Shown: piece after piece, positions 42,406 through 52,214 of the stretch
Numbering within the stretch: the first letter of the stretch is position 1
Layout: every line of letters begins with the position of its first letter
From: Anabaena sp. UHCC 0187
GTDB taxonomy: Bacteria > Cyanobacteriota > Cyanobacteriia > Cyanobacteriales > Nostocaceae
NCBI RefSeq assembly: GCF_009712035.1
Contig: NZ_VILB01000001.1
Span: 62,001-126,000 of the forward strand
Direction of reading: 5' to 3'
DNA: 64,000 bases
Position numbers and translations under genes: made by a program
Notes under the pieces: generated by a model
Databases searched by the model: none
Seen by the model: only the letters and a program-made list of their open reading frames with translations
Told to the model about the DNA's origin: nothing

Positions 42406-43347
42406 TTAAGCTAATAAACAGGAGACGGGAAAAATGAGATATTCAATGAAAAACAATTTCCAGATAAATTGATAGAAATTAGTAATGGCTTGTTTGTCTT
42501 GTAAATCAACCCCATTACCTTGCCACCACATCACAATTAAAGCTACTGTATGGGTAATTAAGATGAAGATAGTGTTAACTTCCGCAAGATGGAATAACGC
42601 TACTAAAATCATGCCTACATAACAGATTGTTAATACCCAAAGTGCGAGACTAAATACTTTTTGTTGTCCGAGTTGGAGAGTGAAAGTTGTGATATTATAA
42701 ACTCTATCTCCTTCCATATCAGGAATATCTTTGAAAATAGCGATCGCAAATGTAAATATCAAGATAAACACAGTTAAAGCCCAAACTGCACCCGGAATAC
42801 CTTGGCTTCTTTGCAATACCCAGCTAAAATGCAAAAACAAACCTAAATTAACAATTGTTCCCCGTACCGAAAAAATACATAAAGCAGCCCAAAAAGGAAA
42901 CTGTTTTAACCGAATTGGTGGTAAAGAATAAGCCGTACCAATTGCTAAACTTATCCCTACCATTCCCAATAAAAATGGTCCCGTTAGCCATGCTAAAGCT
43001 AAAGCGATAATACCAGTAATAATAACAATTAATTGTCCTTGTCCTCTGGTAAATTCTCCCGAAGCTAAAGGTAAATCAGGTTTATTGATTTTATCAATAT
43101 CAATATCTTCCAATTGATTCAAACCAACAATATAAATATTGCCACAGATACAAGCAATCCATGTTGCTAAAATTTGACTAATATGCAAACCAGAAAACTT
43201 TGTCGAAGTGACACCCAGGGTAATTAAATATAAACCCAAAACACTCAAAGTTGTTCCCATAATTGTATGGGGACGGGAAAACTTCCAAAAAGCAGAAAAC
43301 CAACTTCCTGGAAAAATAGCAGAACTTTGTTTATAAAATTGATTCAT
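42406..43347 (-). CDS. hpt: Homogentisate phytyltransferase (tocopherol biosynthesis)
   Basis: 313 residues from ATG 43347 (MNQFYKQ); the 9-codon GTG extension to 43374 is less likely. A UbiA-type prenyltransferase with eight or nine membrane helices and two Asp-rich motifs, NQLEDIDIDKINKPDLPLASG and FKDIPDMEGDRVYNITTFTL. These match slr1736/VTE2-type enzymes that condense homogentisate with phytyl diphosphate at the thylakoid or plasma membrane. Next upstream on the strand is the tocopherol methyltransferase, so this is a small tocopherol cluster. Confidence 0.9.
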   Translation of the reverse strand: MNQFYKQSSAIFPGSWFSAFWKFSRPHTIMGTTLSVLGLYLITLGVTSTKFSGLHISQILATWIACICGNIYIVGLNQLEDIDIDKINKPDLPLASGEFTRGQGQLIVIITGIIALALAWLTGPFLLGMVGISLAIGTAYSLPPIRLKQFPFWAALCIFSVRGTIVNLGLFLHFSWVLQRSQGIPGAVWALTVFILIFTFAIAIFKDIPDMEGDRVYNITTFTLQLGQQKVFSLALWVLTICYVGMILVALFHLAEVNTIFILITHTVALIVMWWQGNGVDLQDKQAITNFYQFIWKLFFIEYLIFPVSCLLA

Positions 43348-43435
43348 CTTTTGCTCTTTTTTATTCTTAAGCACCTAAAGGAATAGAACTGATACCATTT
43401 CCTTAAGAAACTGCACCAAATTTCCTAACCTTGTC

Positions 43436-43476
43436 TTTTTCTTCTCTGTGTCCTCTGCGTCTCTGCGGTTCGTTCA
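43436..43476. repeat. CTCTGCG-type dispersed repeat
   Basis: TCTCTGTGTCCTCTGCG plus TCTCTGCGGTTCGTTC between hpt and the methyltransferase gene. Confidence 0.8.
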
Positions 43477-43492
43477 TCTTACATAATTAGAC

Positions 43493-44335
43493 TTACTTTG
43501 TCCCGCGTAATAATCCAAATCTAACTAGTCCAGTTTCATAACCTCGACGCATTAAACCTAAAGATAATGCCCCCTGAATTGTAGTCCAACCAGCCATTAA
43601 TAAACCGATAAATGCTTGGGGTGTAAAAGCCGAATCAATGACCACATTCCAAAAAGGTGCAACAGCGGTTGACCAATCAGCCGTGCGAATATTATTTAAT
43701 GGTAATTGCCAAGTGATCGCTTCATACTCCGCTAAAGAGATAACATAGGGTAAACAATAGACTCGATAAATATCTTCTAAGTGCTTTTGCTCATCCGTTG
43801 TGAGTGGTGACTTATCCGTATTCCGATGACACCATGTCACCATAATCAAAGTCCCACCCGGCTTTAACACGCGATAGCACTCTTGTAAAAACTTAGTTTT
43901 ATCTGGCATATGCTCACCACTTTCCAGTGACCATACCAAATCAAAAGAATTATCTTCAAAAGGCATTTCCTGGGCATTGGCAACCATGAATCTAGTCTTC
44001 TGACTCAAATTCATTGCCAAAGACCTTTCAGTGGCTCTAGCCGCTTGTACAGGACTCAATGTAATTCCCGTGGCATTTGCCCCAAACTTCTCAGCTAAGT
44101 ATAAAGAACTACCACCGATGCCACAACCGACATCAAGAATATTTTCCGCATTTTTCACATCTGCCCATTTTAGCAACTCTTCAATTAAATCAATTTGTGC
44201 CTGACGGCGTTCTTTTATCTGTTTTCCATCTACACCATAATAACCGTGGTGCATATGTTCCCCCCAAATCTGTTCCCACAAACTGGAAGAAGCATCGTAA
44301 AATTCCTGAATTTGCTTGTAAAGTATTTGACTCAT
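43493..44335 (-). CDS. Gamma-tocopherol methyltransferase-like SAM enzyme
   Basis: 280 residues from ATG 44335 (MSQILYKQIQEFYDASSSLW); an open extension to 44443 reads as non-conserved hydrophobic sequence. WGEHMHHGYYG is the sterol/tocopherol methyltransferase signature. SAM motif I is ILDVGCGIGGSSLYLAEKFG, with MPFEDNSFDLVWSLESGEHM as motif II and VLKPGGTLIMVTWCHR as motif III. It fits the VTE4/slr0089 family that methylates gamma- to alpha-tocopherol; MPBQ methyltransferase is the alternative. Location next to hpt supports the tocopherol role. Confidence 0.85.
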   Translation of the reverse strand: MSQILYKQIQEFYDASSSLWEQIWGEHMHHGYYGVDGKQIKERRQAQIDLIEELLKWADVKNAENILDVGCGIGGSSLYLAEKFGANATGITLSPVQAARATERSLAMNLSQKTRFMVANAQEMPFEDNSFDLVWSLESGEHMPDKTKFLQECYRVLKPGGTLIMVTWCHRNTDKSPLTTDEQKHLEDIYRVYCLPYVISLAEYEAITWQLPLNNIRTADWSTAVAPFWNVVIDSAFTPQAFIGLLMAGWTTIQGALSLGLMRRGYETGLVRFGLLRGTK

Positions 44336-44516
44336 TGATTTAATAATAAAAAGATGACAAGAAATTGAAAAAAAACTTATTCTTAGGCTACCATCTATGT
44401 TTCTAATTAGATAGGGATATTTTTCTGCCTGGGAATAACTCATTAATTCTACCTTGGTAAGATGTCAAAATAGCCTAATTGCACAAAGTTTATTCATTGT
44501 TCATTTTTAATTACTT

Positions 44517-45872
44517 ATGACTGTTGCTCGGACAATTTGTTTGGGATTTATCGCTGTCATTCTCTTGGGGGCAATTCTCTTGACAATGCCTTTTTCTACT
44601 GGTAGTGGTAATTGGAATGACCCCATTGTTGCATTATTTACTTCAACTTCCGCGGTTTGCGTCACAGGTTTAGCAGTGGTGGATACTGGTACTGATTTCT
44701 CCTTTTTAGGTCAGTTGTTTATTGCCCTATTAGCGCAAATTGGGGGTTTAGGTTATATGACAACTACCACATTTTTAATATTGTTAATTGGCAGAAAATT
44801 TGACCTGCGACAAAAAGTAGCAATTCAACAGGCTTTAGATCGTCCGGGGATGAGTGGTAGCACGCAAATTATCCGCTCTATTATTGCGACTACCTTATTA
44901 TTTGAACTCACGGGAGTGTTTTTATTAATGATAGCCTTTGTTCCCGAAAAAGGTTGGCAAGAAGGAACTTGGTTGGCTATTTTTCATAGTGTAAGTGCTT
45001 GGAATAATGCTGGTTTTAGTCTATTCAAAGACAATTTAATGAGTTATCAATCTTCTCCTTTAGTTATTGTCACAATTGGCTGTTTAATTATCTTTGGAGG
45101 TATTGGTTATCAAGTAATTTTAGATATGTATTTGTGGTTACGCGATAGCTTTACTTATCAAGGTAATCGCATCATCAGAAAAACAAGTTGTTTAATATTT
45201 TCTCTAGATTTTAAAGTTGCAACTAGCACAACTTTAATATTATTAGTAGTTGGCACAATTGCACTTTTCTGTATAGAAGTTAGGAATGGTAGCACCTTTA
45301 GGCAATTAAGTTTATCTGACAAAATATTAGCCGCTTGGTTTCAGTCAGTCAGTACCAGAACCGCTGGTTTTAATAGTATTGACATTGGCAAAATGACTAA
45401 TGCCGGATTATTCATTATGATTGCGCTCATGTTCATTGGTGCAAGTCCTGGAGGTACAGGAGGAGGAATAAAAACCACTACTTTACGAGTTATTACCAGT
45501 TGTACAAATGCAATTCTCCAAGGCAAAGAAGAGGTATTATTGTATGAACGCAAAATTGCCATTTCCTTAATTTTAAAAGCCGTTGGTGTGGTCTTTGGCT
45601 CACTGGCAACAGTAATTATTGCTACGGTTATAATTAGTATTACTGACCCCAAATTGGCTTTTATTCAAATCCTTTTTGAAGTAGTATCAGCTTTTGGTAC
45701 AGTCGGACTTTCCACAGGGATTACAGCTACTGTTTCTACCGCAGCAAAATTAATTTTAATTCTCATGATGTATATTGGTCGAGTTGGTGTTTTATTATTA
45801 ATGTCATCTATATTAGGTGATCCTCGTCCTACCAGAATTCACTACCCCGAAGAAAATCTCCTTGTTGGATAA
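44517..45872 (+). CDS. ktrB: Potassium transporter KtrB/TrkH family
   Basis: 451 residues, polytopic. It has the four pore-loop selectivity sites of Trk/Ktr proteins: FTSTSAVCVTGLAVVDTG, FHSVSAWNNAGFSLF, FQSVSTRTAGFNSIDIG and VSAFGTVGLSTGIT. The third membrane repeat has the Gly/Ala-rich flexible loop region FIGASPGGTGGGIKTTT. It conducts K+ (with Na+) under control of the cytoplasmic RCK ring encoded by the next gene. The Ala/Ser at the last filter position reflects normal family variation. Confidence 0.92.
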   Translation: MTVARTICLGFIAVILLGAILLTMPFSTGSGNWNDPIVALFTSTSAVCVTGLAVVDTGTDFSFLGQLFIALLAQIGGLGYMTTTTFLILLIGRKFDLRQKVAIQQALDRPGMSGSTQIIRSIIATTLLFELTGVFLLMIAFVPEKGWQEGTWLAIFHSVSAWNNAGFSLFKDNLMSYQSSPLVIVTIGCLIIFGGIGYQVILDMYLWLRDSFTYQGNRIIRKTSCLIFSLDFKVATSTTLILLVVGTIALFCIEVRNGSTFRQLSLSDKILAAWFQSVSTRTAGFNSIDIGKMTNAGLFIMIALMFIGASPGGTGGGIKTTTLRVITSCTNAILQGKEEVLLYERKIAISLILKAVGVVFGSLATVIIATVIISITDPKLAFIQILFEVVSAFGTVGLSTGITATVSTAAKLILILMMYIGRVGVLLLMSSILGDPRPTRIHYPEENLLVG

Positions 45873-45888
45873 AAGGATTTAGTCATTA

Positions 45889-45949
45889 ACAACTGACAAC
45901 TGACAACGAACAACTAACAACTGACAACTAACAACTGACAACTGACAAA
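45889..45949. repeat. TGACAAC/CTAACAA tandem repeat between ktrB and ktrA
   Basis: About eight 7-base units of ACAACTG/ACAACTA in the 79-base spacer, ending 2 bases before the ktrA ATG, so the ktrA ribosome-binding region is itself repeat DNA. Confidence 0.85.
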
Positions 45950-45951
45950 TT

Positions 45952-46647
45952 ATGAATCTTTCATCCTTAAAATTTCTTCGCAGTTTACGTAAAGATAACC
46001 AGCAATTTGCTGTAATTGGGCTAGGTCGTTTTGGTCGTTCTGTTTGTTCAACATTGCATAATTTAGGTTATCAAGTGTTAGCTACAGATATTGACGAAAA
46101 ACGGGTTTCCGAAGCCTTAAATGAAGAAATAGTTGGTCATGCTTTACAACTCGATTCAACCGAACCAGCAGCCCTTAAAGAAGCCGGAATTTTTGAATTT
46201 GATACCGTAATTATAGCCATTGGTAACTACGTTCAGGAAAGTATTATTACTACCTTAAATGTCAAAGAAGGTGGTGTACCTCACGTAGTTGCAAAAGCCT
46301 CTAGTGAAGTTCACCGTAAACTATTAAACCGAGTAGGAGCAGATCATGTAGTTTTTCCTGAATATGAAGCTGGTTGTGCTTTAGCACGAACACTTACTAA
46401 ACCGGGAATTTTAGAAAGATTTGATCTTGACCCAGATAATAGCATTGTAGAGTTGATTGTCCCTGATGAATTTAATGGAAAAACCATTGCTGAACTTCAA
46501 CTTCGTAACCGCTATGGTTTAAATATGTTGGCCGTGAGTCATGATAGTAAATTTATCATTAATCCCGAACCAAGTAAACGGTTAGAAAAAGGTTCTGCAA
46601 TGGTAGTAATTGGTTGCAATAAAGATATAAATCGTTTACCAATTTGA
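45952..46647 (+). CDS. ktrA: Potassium uptake regulatory subunit KtrA/TrkA
   Basis: 231 residues: RCK_N Rossmann domain FAVIGLGRFGRSVCSTLHNL with acidic ribose-binding VLATDIDEKRV, and RCK_C domain (~150-231, IVELIVPDEFNGKTIAELQL). It forms the nucleotide-gated octameric ring on KtrB. It follows ktrB by 79 bases of tandem repeat. KtrE, the third cyanobacterial subunit, is not in the window. Confidence 0.92.
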   Translation: MNLSSLKFLRSLRKDNQQFAVIGLGRFGRSVCSTLHNLGYQVLATDIDEKRVSEALNEEIVGHALQLDSTEPAALKEAGIFEFDTVIIAIGNYVQESIITTLNVKEGGVPHVVAKASSEVHRKLLNRVGADHVVFPEYEAGCALARTLTKPGILERFDLDPDNSIVELIVPDEFNGKTIAELQLRNRYGLNMLAVSHDSKFIINPEPSKRLEKGSAMVVIGCNKDINRLPI

Positions 46648-46705
46648 GGGAATAGAGAACAGGGAATAAGAATTTCTCAATCACCAATTTTTAGAGATTT
46701 GTCAT

Positions 46706-47827
46706 CTATTTTTTTGGTGTTAAATCAGGTAAAGTGGTTTCTCCAAATGTCGAAGTAGTCGCAGGTGCTTGTTCTACAGGGGGAAGATTTGCGGGTGCTT
46801 GTTCCACTGGTGGAGTAGTAATAGCTGTTTCACTACCTGGTGGATTTACTGGAGATTTCTTGGGTGCTAAAGACTGGGCAATTTGTTGCATTATTTGTTC
46901 AGTTTTAGCAATTTGCTCAGTATTTCCCTCAGTTCCATACTGTTGACGAGCGCGTCTAAATGCTTGAGCAGATTCCTTTAAAGCCCCCTGATTATATAAA
47001 GTTACTCCTAGGTTATAGTAAGCTAAGGCATTTTTAGGATTTTGACGAACTGCTTGTTGATAAATACTAATTGCTTCGGAAATTTTGCCTTGAATTACTA
47101 AAAGACTCCCTAAATTATTGTAAGCTACAGCATTTTCAGGATCTATTTTTAAGACTTCCCGATAGGCAGAAATTGCTGGTTCTATTTGCCCTTCTTGTTG
47201 TTGAACAATGGCTAAATTAAAGTAAGCATTTTCATGATTTCTATCTAGATTAATTGCTTGTTCATAAGCAGCAATTGCATCTTGACGCTGTTCTTGTTCA
47301 TAAAACAAAACTCCCAAATTATAATGGGCATTAGCCAATGTGGGAGTGACTACCAAGGCTTGACGGTAAGCAGTAATAGCGGCTTCTTTTTGTCCTTGTT
47401 TTTGTAAAGCCACCCCCAAATTATAATAAGCTTCTCCCAAATTGGGATTTAATCTAATTGCTTCTCCATATTCTTGAATAGCTAAATCTAGACGATTTTG
47501 CTGTAAAAGAATATTACCTAAATAATTTCGGGCTGTACCAATATTAGGATCTCGCTGTAAGGCTTTCCGAAAAGCCATTTCCGAACCCTGTAAATCTTGA
47601 CGATTATAAAATGTTACTCCCTGTTGAAAAGACATAGCTGCATCTAAATCTTGAGAAACAACTTCTGCTGCTAACAGCTTGCTACTTGGAGAATTAATAA
47701 TTGCAGGTAAAGTCAAAATTAAAAATGCTGAAGAAGCAGAGATAATTCCCCTTAATACCTGTTTATGTGCGGCCTTGGTTACGGTTATCCACTCATGTCT
47801 GTGATATTTTTGATACATAACTTGCAA
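46706..47827 (-). CDS. Secreted or membrane-bound TPR protein
   Basis: 373 residues. A basic N terminus and hydrophobic segment (GIISASSAFLILTLPAIINS, ~31-50) act as signal peptide or anchor. About seven tandem TPRs follow (for example GEAYYNLGVALQKQGQKEAA, ENAYFNLAIVQQQEGQIEPA, NALAYYNLGVTLYNQGALKE). The C-terminal tail is Pro/Thr-rich with PPVEQAPANLPPVEQAPATT repeats. Probably a periplasmic scaffold; no partner can be named. It lies upstream of no obvious operon partner. Confidence 0.83.
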   Translation of the reverse strand: MQVMYQKYHRHEWITVTKAAHKQVLRGIISASSAFLILTLPAIINSPSSKLLAAEVVSQDLDAAMSFQQGVTFYNRQDLQGSEMAFRKALQRDPNIGTARNYLGNILLQQNRLDLAIQEYGEAIRLNPNLGEAYYNLGVALQKQGQKEAAITAYRQALVVTPTLANAHYNLGVLFYEQEQRQDAIAAYEQAINLDRNHENAYFNLAIVQQQEGQIEPAISAYREVLKIDPENAVAYNNLGSLLVIQGKISEAISIYQQAVRQNPKNALAYYNLGVTLYNQGALKESAQAFRRARQQYGTEGNTEQIAKTEQIMQQIAQSLAPKKSPVNPPGSETAITTPPVEQAPANLPPVEQAPATTSTFGETTLPDLTPKK

Positions 47828-47904
47828 CCCTTTAGTTATATTGATCTAATCCAAATTAGATTATCTATCACTACATCAAAAATTCACAATTGCCAATTGA
47901 AAAT

Positions 47905-49041
47905 TCATAATTTAATGCTTTTGCCTTCTGGTAGAATCACCATGGCATCACCGAAAGAATAAAAGCGATATTCAGAAGCAATTGCTTCTTGATAAAGATC
48001 CAATAATCTTTGTCTACCAATCAAAGCACTAACCAGCATCAATAAACTAGAACGGGGTAAATGAAAATTGGTGATTAAACCCTCTACAACTCGCCATTCA
48101 TACCCAGGATAAATAAACAAGTTAGTTTTACCCACAAATGGCTGTAAATCGCCAAATTGCGCCGCACCTTCCAAAGCTCTTACCGCTGTTGTTCCCACCG
48201 CAATAATTCGCCCACCAGCAGCCTGAGTAGCCCGAATTTGCTTAACGGTATCAGCGGGAACTTCTATCCATTCTTCGTGCATGGCGTGAGTAGTGACATC
48301 TTCTACCTCCACTGGGCGGAAAGTACCAACACCGACATGAAGGGTAATGAAGGCTTGGTTAATGCCACAGTTACGCAATTTTTCCAATAATTCTGGTGTG
48401 AAATGTAACCCTGCTGTTGGTGCAGCGATCGCACCTTCTTCTTGAGCATACACCGTCTGATACTGTTCATCAGCAGCCGTAGAAGCCGTGATATAAGGAG
48501 GTAGGGGAATCTGTCCAAATTTTCCTAACACCTGCACTAAAGGAACTTCTGCGGGCAAATCAAACTGCAATAATCGTCCTCCAGTTTCCGGATCTGATTC
48601 TACAACTACCGCCCTCAATTCCTGTTTTTTCCCGTCTTCCCCATCTGTAAAAATAATCTCATTGCCCACCTTAAACCGCTTTCCTGGCTTCACCAAAGCC
48701 AACCAGCAATTATGTCGCCGTTCTTCTAACAGCAACACCTCCACGCTCCCACCGGTAGACTTATAGCCATACAAGCGAGCGGGAATAACTTTGGTATTAT
48801 TCATGACTAGCAAATCCCCCGGTTTTAGCAGTTCCGGTAAATCACGGAAAATGTGATTTAGAGGTGGTATCGTTTTAGCGGTTTCGGGAGAATTTACCAC
48901 CAATAACTTAGAACTATCTCTAGGAACAGCAGGGTTTTGGGCAATTCGTCCTGGTGGAAGTTCGTAATTATAACCAGACAAAGAACAATCTAAATTCACA
49001 TCTTGCGCGTTAGGTTGTAGTATTTGTTGCTCCATATTCAT
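47905..49041 (-). CDS. queA: S-adenosylmethionine:tRNA ribosyltransferase-isomerase
   Basis: 378 residues (376 from ATG 49035). It transfers and isomerises the ribose of SAM onto preQ1-tRNA, forming epoxyqueuosine. Diagnostic blocks are [76 protein letters not shown] and [20 protein letters not shown]. There is no operon partner. Upstream is an ATTACCA-type repeat. Confidence 0.95.
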   Translation of the reverse strand: MNMEQQILQPNAQDVNLDCSLSGYNYELPPGRIAQNPAVPRDSSKLLVVNSPETAKTIPPLNHIFRDLPELLKPGDLLVMNNTKVIPARLYGYKSTGGSVEVLLLEERRHNCWLALVKPGKRFKVGNEIIFTDGEDGKKQELRAVVVESDPETGGRLLQFDLPAEVPLVQVLGKFGQIPLPPYITASTAADEQYQTVYAQEEGAIAAPTAGLHFTPELLEKLRNCGINQAFITLHVGVGTFRPVEVEDVTTHAMHEEWIEVPADTVKQIRATQAAGGRIIAVGTTAVRALEGAAQFGDLQPFVGKTNLFIYPGYEWRVVEGLITNFHLPRSSLLMLVSALIGRQRLLDLYQEAIASEYRFYSFGDAMVILPEGKSIKL

Positions 49042-49179
49042 TGGGTAATTGGTAAGAGTTTGCTTGAATTTTGAATTTATGGGTAAATCTCCCCATAGAA
49101 AGACGGGTGCTTTTACCCTACCGGGAACGCCACTCCATTAGTGAAGATAGAGAGGTAGAACTAAATTTAATCCCATAAC

Positions 49180-49575
49180 ATGATGATGGAATACTTATAC
49201 TACTTAGGAAATGCCAGTCTCACTTTGAGAATTGTTCAATACTTACACGGTAGACCTCAACTCCCCGTTTCTTTTGTTACAGTCATTCATCAAATTGATG
49301 GTTGGATAGTGAGAATTAAATTCAGAGAACCATTATCAGAGCAACAAGGTGGCGATTTTCGGGCTTTTCTGAATGAATTAGGAATCAGCTATCAGCCACC
49401 AATGAGAGTCCAAATGGCGTTTTGGAGTTTAGAAGCCGGACAAACTCCGGTAGATGTAATGCGTCGTTATCAAGTAGCAATTGTTTCTCACGGTAGCCCA
49501 GAAAGAGAAGAAATTGAAGCATTTAGACAACAGTTTGTGCGCGGTTTAGGCTACTGTCCCGAAACCCTCGCTTAA
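49180..49575 (+). CDS. Conserved cyanobacterial hypothetical protein
   Basis: A 131-residue soluble alpha/beta protein: YYLGNASLTLRIVQYLHGRP, QIDGWIVRIKFREPLSEQQG, then VQMAFWSLEAGQTPVDVMRR and HGSPEREEIEAFRQQFVRGL. Three ATGs in a row (49180, 49183, 49186) leave the exact start open. No known motif is evident. It resembles a family conserved across cyanobacteria without assigned function. Confidence 0.75.
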   Translation: MMMEYLYYLGNASLTLRIVQYLHGRPQLPVSFVTVIHQIDGWIVRIKFREPLSEQQGGDFRAFLNELGISYQPPMRVQMAFWSLEAGQTPVDVMRRYQVAIVSHGSPEREEIEAFRQQFVRGLGYCPETLA

Positions 49576-49635
49576 ACAATTCAAAATTTAAAATTAAGTG
49601 TCGCAAAGTGAAAAATAATTTTGCAATCATGGTTA

Positions 49636-50076
49636 TTATTTGTCAAAAGCTGCCTCAATATATTGTAGCAGCTTAAATTCGTATCCAGATATAGATAAAC
49701 GCTCTAAAAATTCTGCCCCAATGACTTTTTTAGTTTCTAGTTGATAGTGAACAAGCGCCACATCAAAGCGACAAGAATAATCAGCTTTTTGTGGATATTC
49801 AGCTAAAAATATTTCCGCTGTTCGCCAGATTTTTGCTTGTTTTTGCAGAGTAATGGCATTTTTTCCCCCTTCATCCCAATTACCAGAACTGCGGGTTTTC
49901 ACTTCGATAAATGCCACTGTTGTCCCTTGATATTCGGCAATAATATCAATTTCTCCCCAACGACACCAAAAGCGACGGTGCAAAATTTTCCAACCTGTAG
50001 ATTGTAACCAGTTGGCTACCAGGTCTTCACCTATGTTACCAATATCTGCATAATTAAATGGAGAAGGATTAGCCAT
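49636..50076 (-). CDS. YraN family (UPF0102) nuclease-like protein
   Basis: 146 residues. GNIGEDLVANWLQSTGWKIL, RRFWCRWGEIDIIAEYQGTT and VAFIEVKTRSSGNW give the PD-(D/E)XK core (Glu, Asp, ExK) typical of YraN, related to Holliday-junction resolvases. The catalytic residues are all present. Function in vivo is unresolved. It is divergent from the pentapeptide gene, with 14 bases between the starts. Confidence 0.92.
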   Translation of the reverse strand: MANPSPFNYADIGNIGEDLVANWLQSTGWKILHRRFWCRWGEIDIIAEYQGTTVAFIEVKTRSSGNWDEGGKNAITLQKQAKIWRTAEIFLAEYPQKADYSCRFDVALVHYQLETKKVIGAEFLERLSISGYEFKLLQYIEAAFDK

Positions 50077-50090
50077 TCATTAACAATACC

Positions 50091-50594
50091 ATGAATACTA
50101 CGGATCGCAATTGGACAAGTATACTCAGTTTATTGCTTTGGGCAATCATTTCCACCACAGCCTTAGCAGGTTTTACCCCTCCGGCTTTTGCACTGGAATA
50201 TAACAAAGAAATTCTTGTCCAAGCTGATTTTTCTGGACGTGATTTATCAGACTCCAGTTTTACTAAAGCAAATCTTCGCTACAGTAATTTTAGTAACTCT
50301 AATTTAAGTGGTGTCAGCTTCTTTGCTGCTAACCTGGAATCAGCAAATTTGCGGGGAGCCAACCTAACTAATGCTACATTAGATTCAGCGCGTCTGATTA
50401 AAACCGATTTAACCAACGCCATTTTAGAAGGTGCATTTGCGGCCAACGCCAAATTTGATGGTGCTATAGTTGACGGAGCAGATTTTACCGATGTGCTACT
50501 ACGTTCAGATGAACAAAAGAAACTATGTAAGCTGGCAAAAGGCACTAATCCCGTGACAGGTAGACAGACAAGAGATACTTTATATTGTCCTTAG
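50091..50594 (+). CDS. Exported pentapeptide-repeat protein (probably lumenal)
   Basis: 167 residues. A signal peptide (TSILSLLLWAIISTTALAGF..PAFA, cleavage likely after residue ~34) precedes about 15 pentapeptides (DFSGRDLSDSSFTKANLRYS and onwards). A C-terminal cap has a Cys pair (KKLCKLAK ... TLYCP) likely to form a disulphide. The pattern resembles thylakoid-lumen pentapeptide proteins of plants and cyanobacteria. No enzymatic role. Confidence 0.85.
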   Translation: MNTTDRNWTSILSLLLWAIISTTALAGFTPPAFALEYNKEILVQADFSGRDLSDSSFTKANLRYSNFSNSNLSGVSFFAANLESANLRGANLTNATLDSARLIKTDLTNAILEGAFAANAKFDGAIVDGADFTDVLLRSDEQKKLCKLAKGTNPVTGRQTRDTLYCP

Positions 50595-50608
50595 AAGATG
50601 TCATATTT

Positions 50609-50641
50609 AGATCCCTGACTTCTTTGAGAAGTCGCGGATCT
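50609..50641. repeat. Palindrome AGATCCCTGACTTCT / AGAAGTCGCGGATCT
   Basis: 15-base arms with two mismatches and a 3-base loop, between the pentapeptide gene and the cyclase. Same family as 32453-32518. It could terminate the upstream message. Confidence 0.75.
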
Positions 50642-50667
50642 ATAAATCATACTGGAGAAAACAGTAA

Positions 50668-52068
50668 ATGCTAAAGCCGGTAAAAATTTGCCTAAAACTC
50701 TTTCAAGCAAAGCTGTCACGGTATATAGTTGCCTGGGTATTTACTAGCATTGTTGTCATTGAAATCGCAATTTTAATCCCGTCTTATTTTCGACGAGAAC
50801 ATGAGCTACTTTCTAATTTAGAAAATGTTTCTAATGAAGTTTTTTCTTCCCTGGTTTACCGCATTCAACAGGGAGCAAATTCTCAAGAAATTCTCTACAT
50901 GACAAGTCGAAAAATAAAACCTGGTTCTGTGATTTTAGGTGGAGCAATTTACCAAGCTAATGGCAAGTTAGTGGGAACATTTGGCGAAAAACCCACTATT
51001 TCTCACATTCAGTTAGGTAAAGCTAAAATGATTCGGGTACAAAGCCAAAATGGCACACGCTATGATGTAGCTTGGTCTTCTGTCATGTTGGAGGGAAAAT
51101 ATATATTAATTATTCGTCATAATTCTACTGCGGTCAAAGAGGAATTATTTGCTTTTTCTTTGAGGGTAGCAGGTTTAATATTTATTATTTCAGTTTTTGT
51201 AACTCTGACTACAATGTTAACTTTAGGAGTAACAGTAATCAGACCAATTTTACAATTAAGAGATGATTTGATAATTGCGGGAGAAGCTATTAGTAATAAT
51301 GGTGATGATCCGATTTTTTCTACCATGTCTAAGGAACGTCGGGATGAAATGGGTGAAGTGATATTAGCATTTTATCAAATGTTTGCTAGAGTCAGACAAG
51401 AAATCCGTGAGCGACAAGAAGTAGAAATTAGTTTACGCAATGAACAAGAAAAATCCGAACGCTTATTATTAAATATTCTGCCCGCAGAAATAGCTCAACA
51501 ATTAAAGCAGCAACAAAGTGCAATTGCTAATCGCTTTGATGAAGTGACAATTCTTTTTGCTGATCTTGTCAACTTTACAGAATTAGCTGCTCAAATTTCA
51601 CCCATAGAATTAGTTAATTCTTTAAATCAAATTTTTTCCAGTTTTGACTGTTTAGCAGAAGCCTACGGTTTAGAAAAAATTAAAACTATTGGTGATGCTT
51701 ATATGGTAGTTGGTGGTTTGCCAAATCCCCACCCAGATCATGCTGTAGCTGTCGCTAAAATGGCACTGGATATGCAGCAGGAAATTACAAAATTTAAACC
51801 CGCTATAGGTGAATCTTTTCAATTAAGAATTGGTATCAATACGGGTTCTGTGGTTGCTGGTGTTATTGGTTTGAAAAAATTCAGTTATGATCTATGGGGA
51901 GACGCAGTAAATCTAGCCAGTCGCATGGAATCTCATGGGATTCCGGGGAAAATTCAAGTTTCGGAAGCTACTTATTTATTAATTAAGGATGAGTTTAAAT
52001 TAGAAGAACGGGGGATAATTAAAGTTAAGGGTAGAGGAGAATTAATTACTTATTTTTTGATTTCTTGA
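50668..52068 (+). CDS. Adenylate cyclase (class III) with HAMP domain
   Basis: 466 residues: transmembrane helix ~16-37, extracytoplasmic sensor ~38-155, second helix ~163-190, HAMP (PILQLRDDLIIAGEAISNNG...), a coiled linker and a cyclase domain from ~285. The metal-binding Asp residues lie in ILFADLVNFTELA and IGDAYMVVGGLP. EKIKTIGD gives the adenine-specifying Lys, YDLWGDAVNLASRME gives the Asp/Asn-Arg pair. These predict cAMP rather than cGMP. The sensor domain has no recognised fold. Monocistronic. Confidence 0.92.
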   Translation: MLKPVKICLKLFQAKLSRYIVAWVFTSIVVIEIAILIPSYFRREHELLSNLENVSNEVFSSLVYRIQQGANSQEILYMTSRKIKPGSVILGGAIYQANGKLVGTFGEKPTISHIQLGKAKMIRVQSQNGTRYDVAWSSVMLEGKYILIIRHNSTAVKEELFAFSLRVAGLIFIISVFVTLTTMLTLGVTVIRPILQLRDDLIIAGEAISNNGDDPIFSTMSKERRDEMGEVILAFYQMFARVRQEIRERQEVEISLRNEQEKSERLLLNILPAEIAQQLKQQQSAIANRFDEVTILFADLVNFTELAAQISPIELVNSLNQIFSSFDCLAEAYGLEKIKTIGDAYMVVGGLPNPHPDHAVAVAKMALDMQQEITKFKPAIGESFQLRIGINTGSVVAGVIGLKKFSYDLWGDAVNLASRMESHGIPGKIQVSEATYLLIKDEFKLEERGIIKVKGRGELITYFLIS

Positions 52069-52096
52069 TTTCTTGGTTTTTTTATTATATTATTTT

Positions 52097-52132
52097 TAAC
52101 GAACCGCAGAGGCGCAGAGAACGCAGAGGTGG
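52097..52132. repeat. CGCAGAGGCGCAGAG dispersed repeat
   Basis: AACGAACCGCAGAGGCGCAG then AGAACGCAGAGG lies behind the cyclase gene. Confidence 0.8.
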
Positions 52133-52214
52133 AGACAGAAGAGATGTTTACATCTTATTTGGGATTGATATATAATAACAATTTGTATTAGTAATAAAGC
52201 GAATTTTAGAAAAT

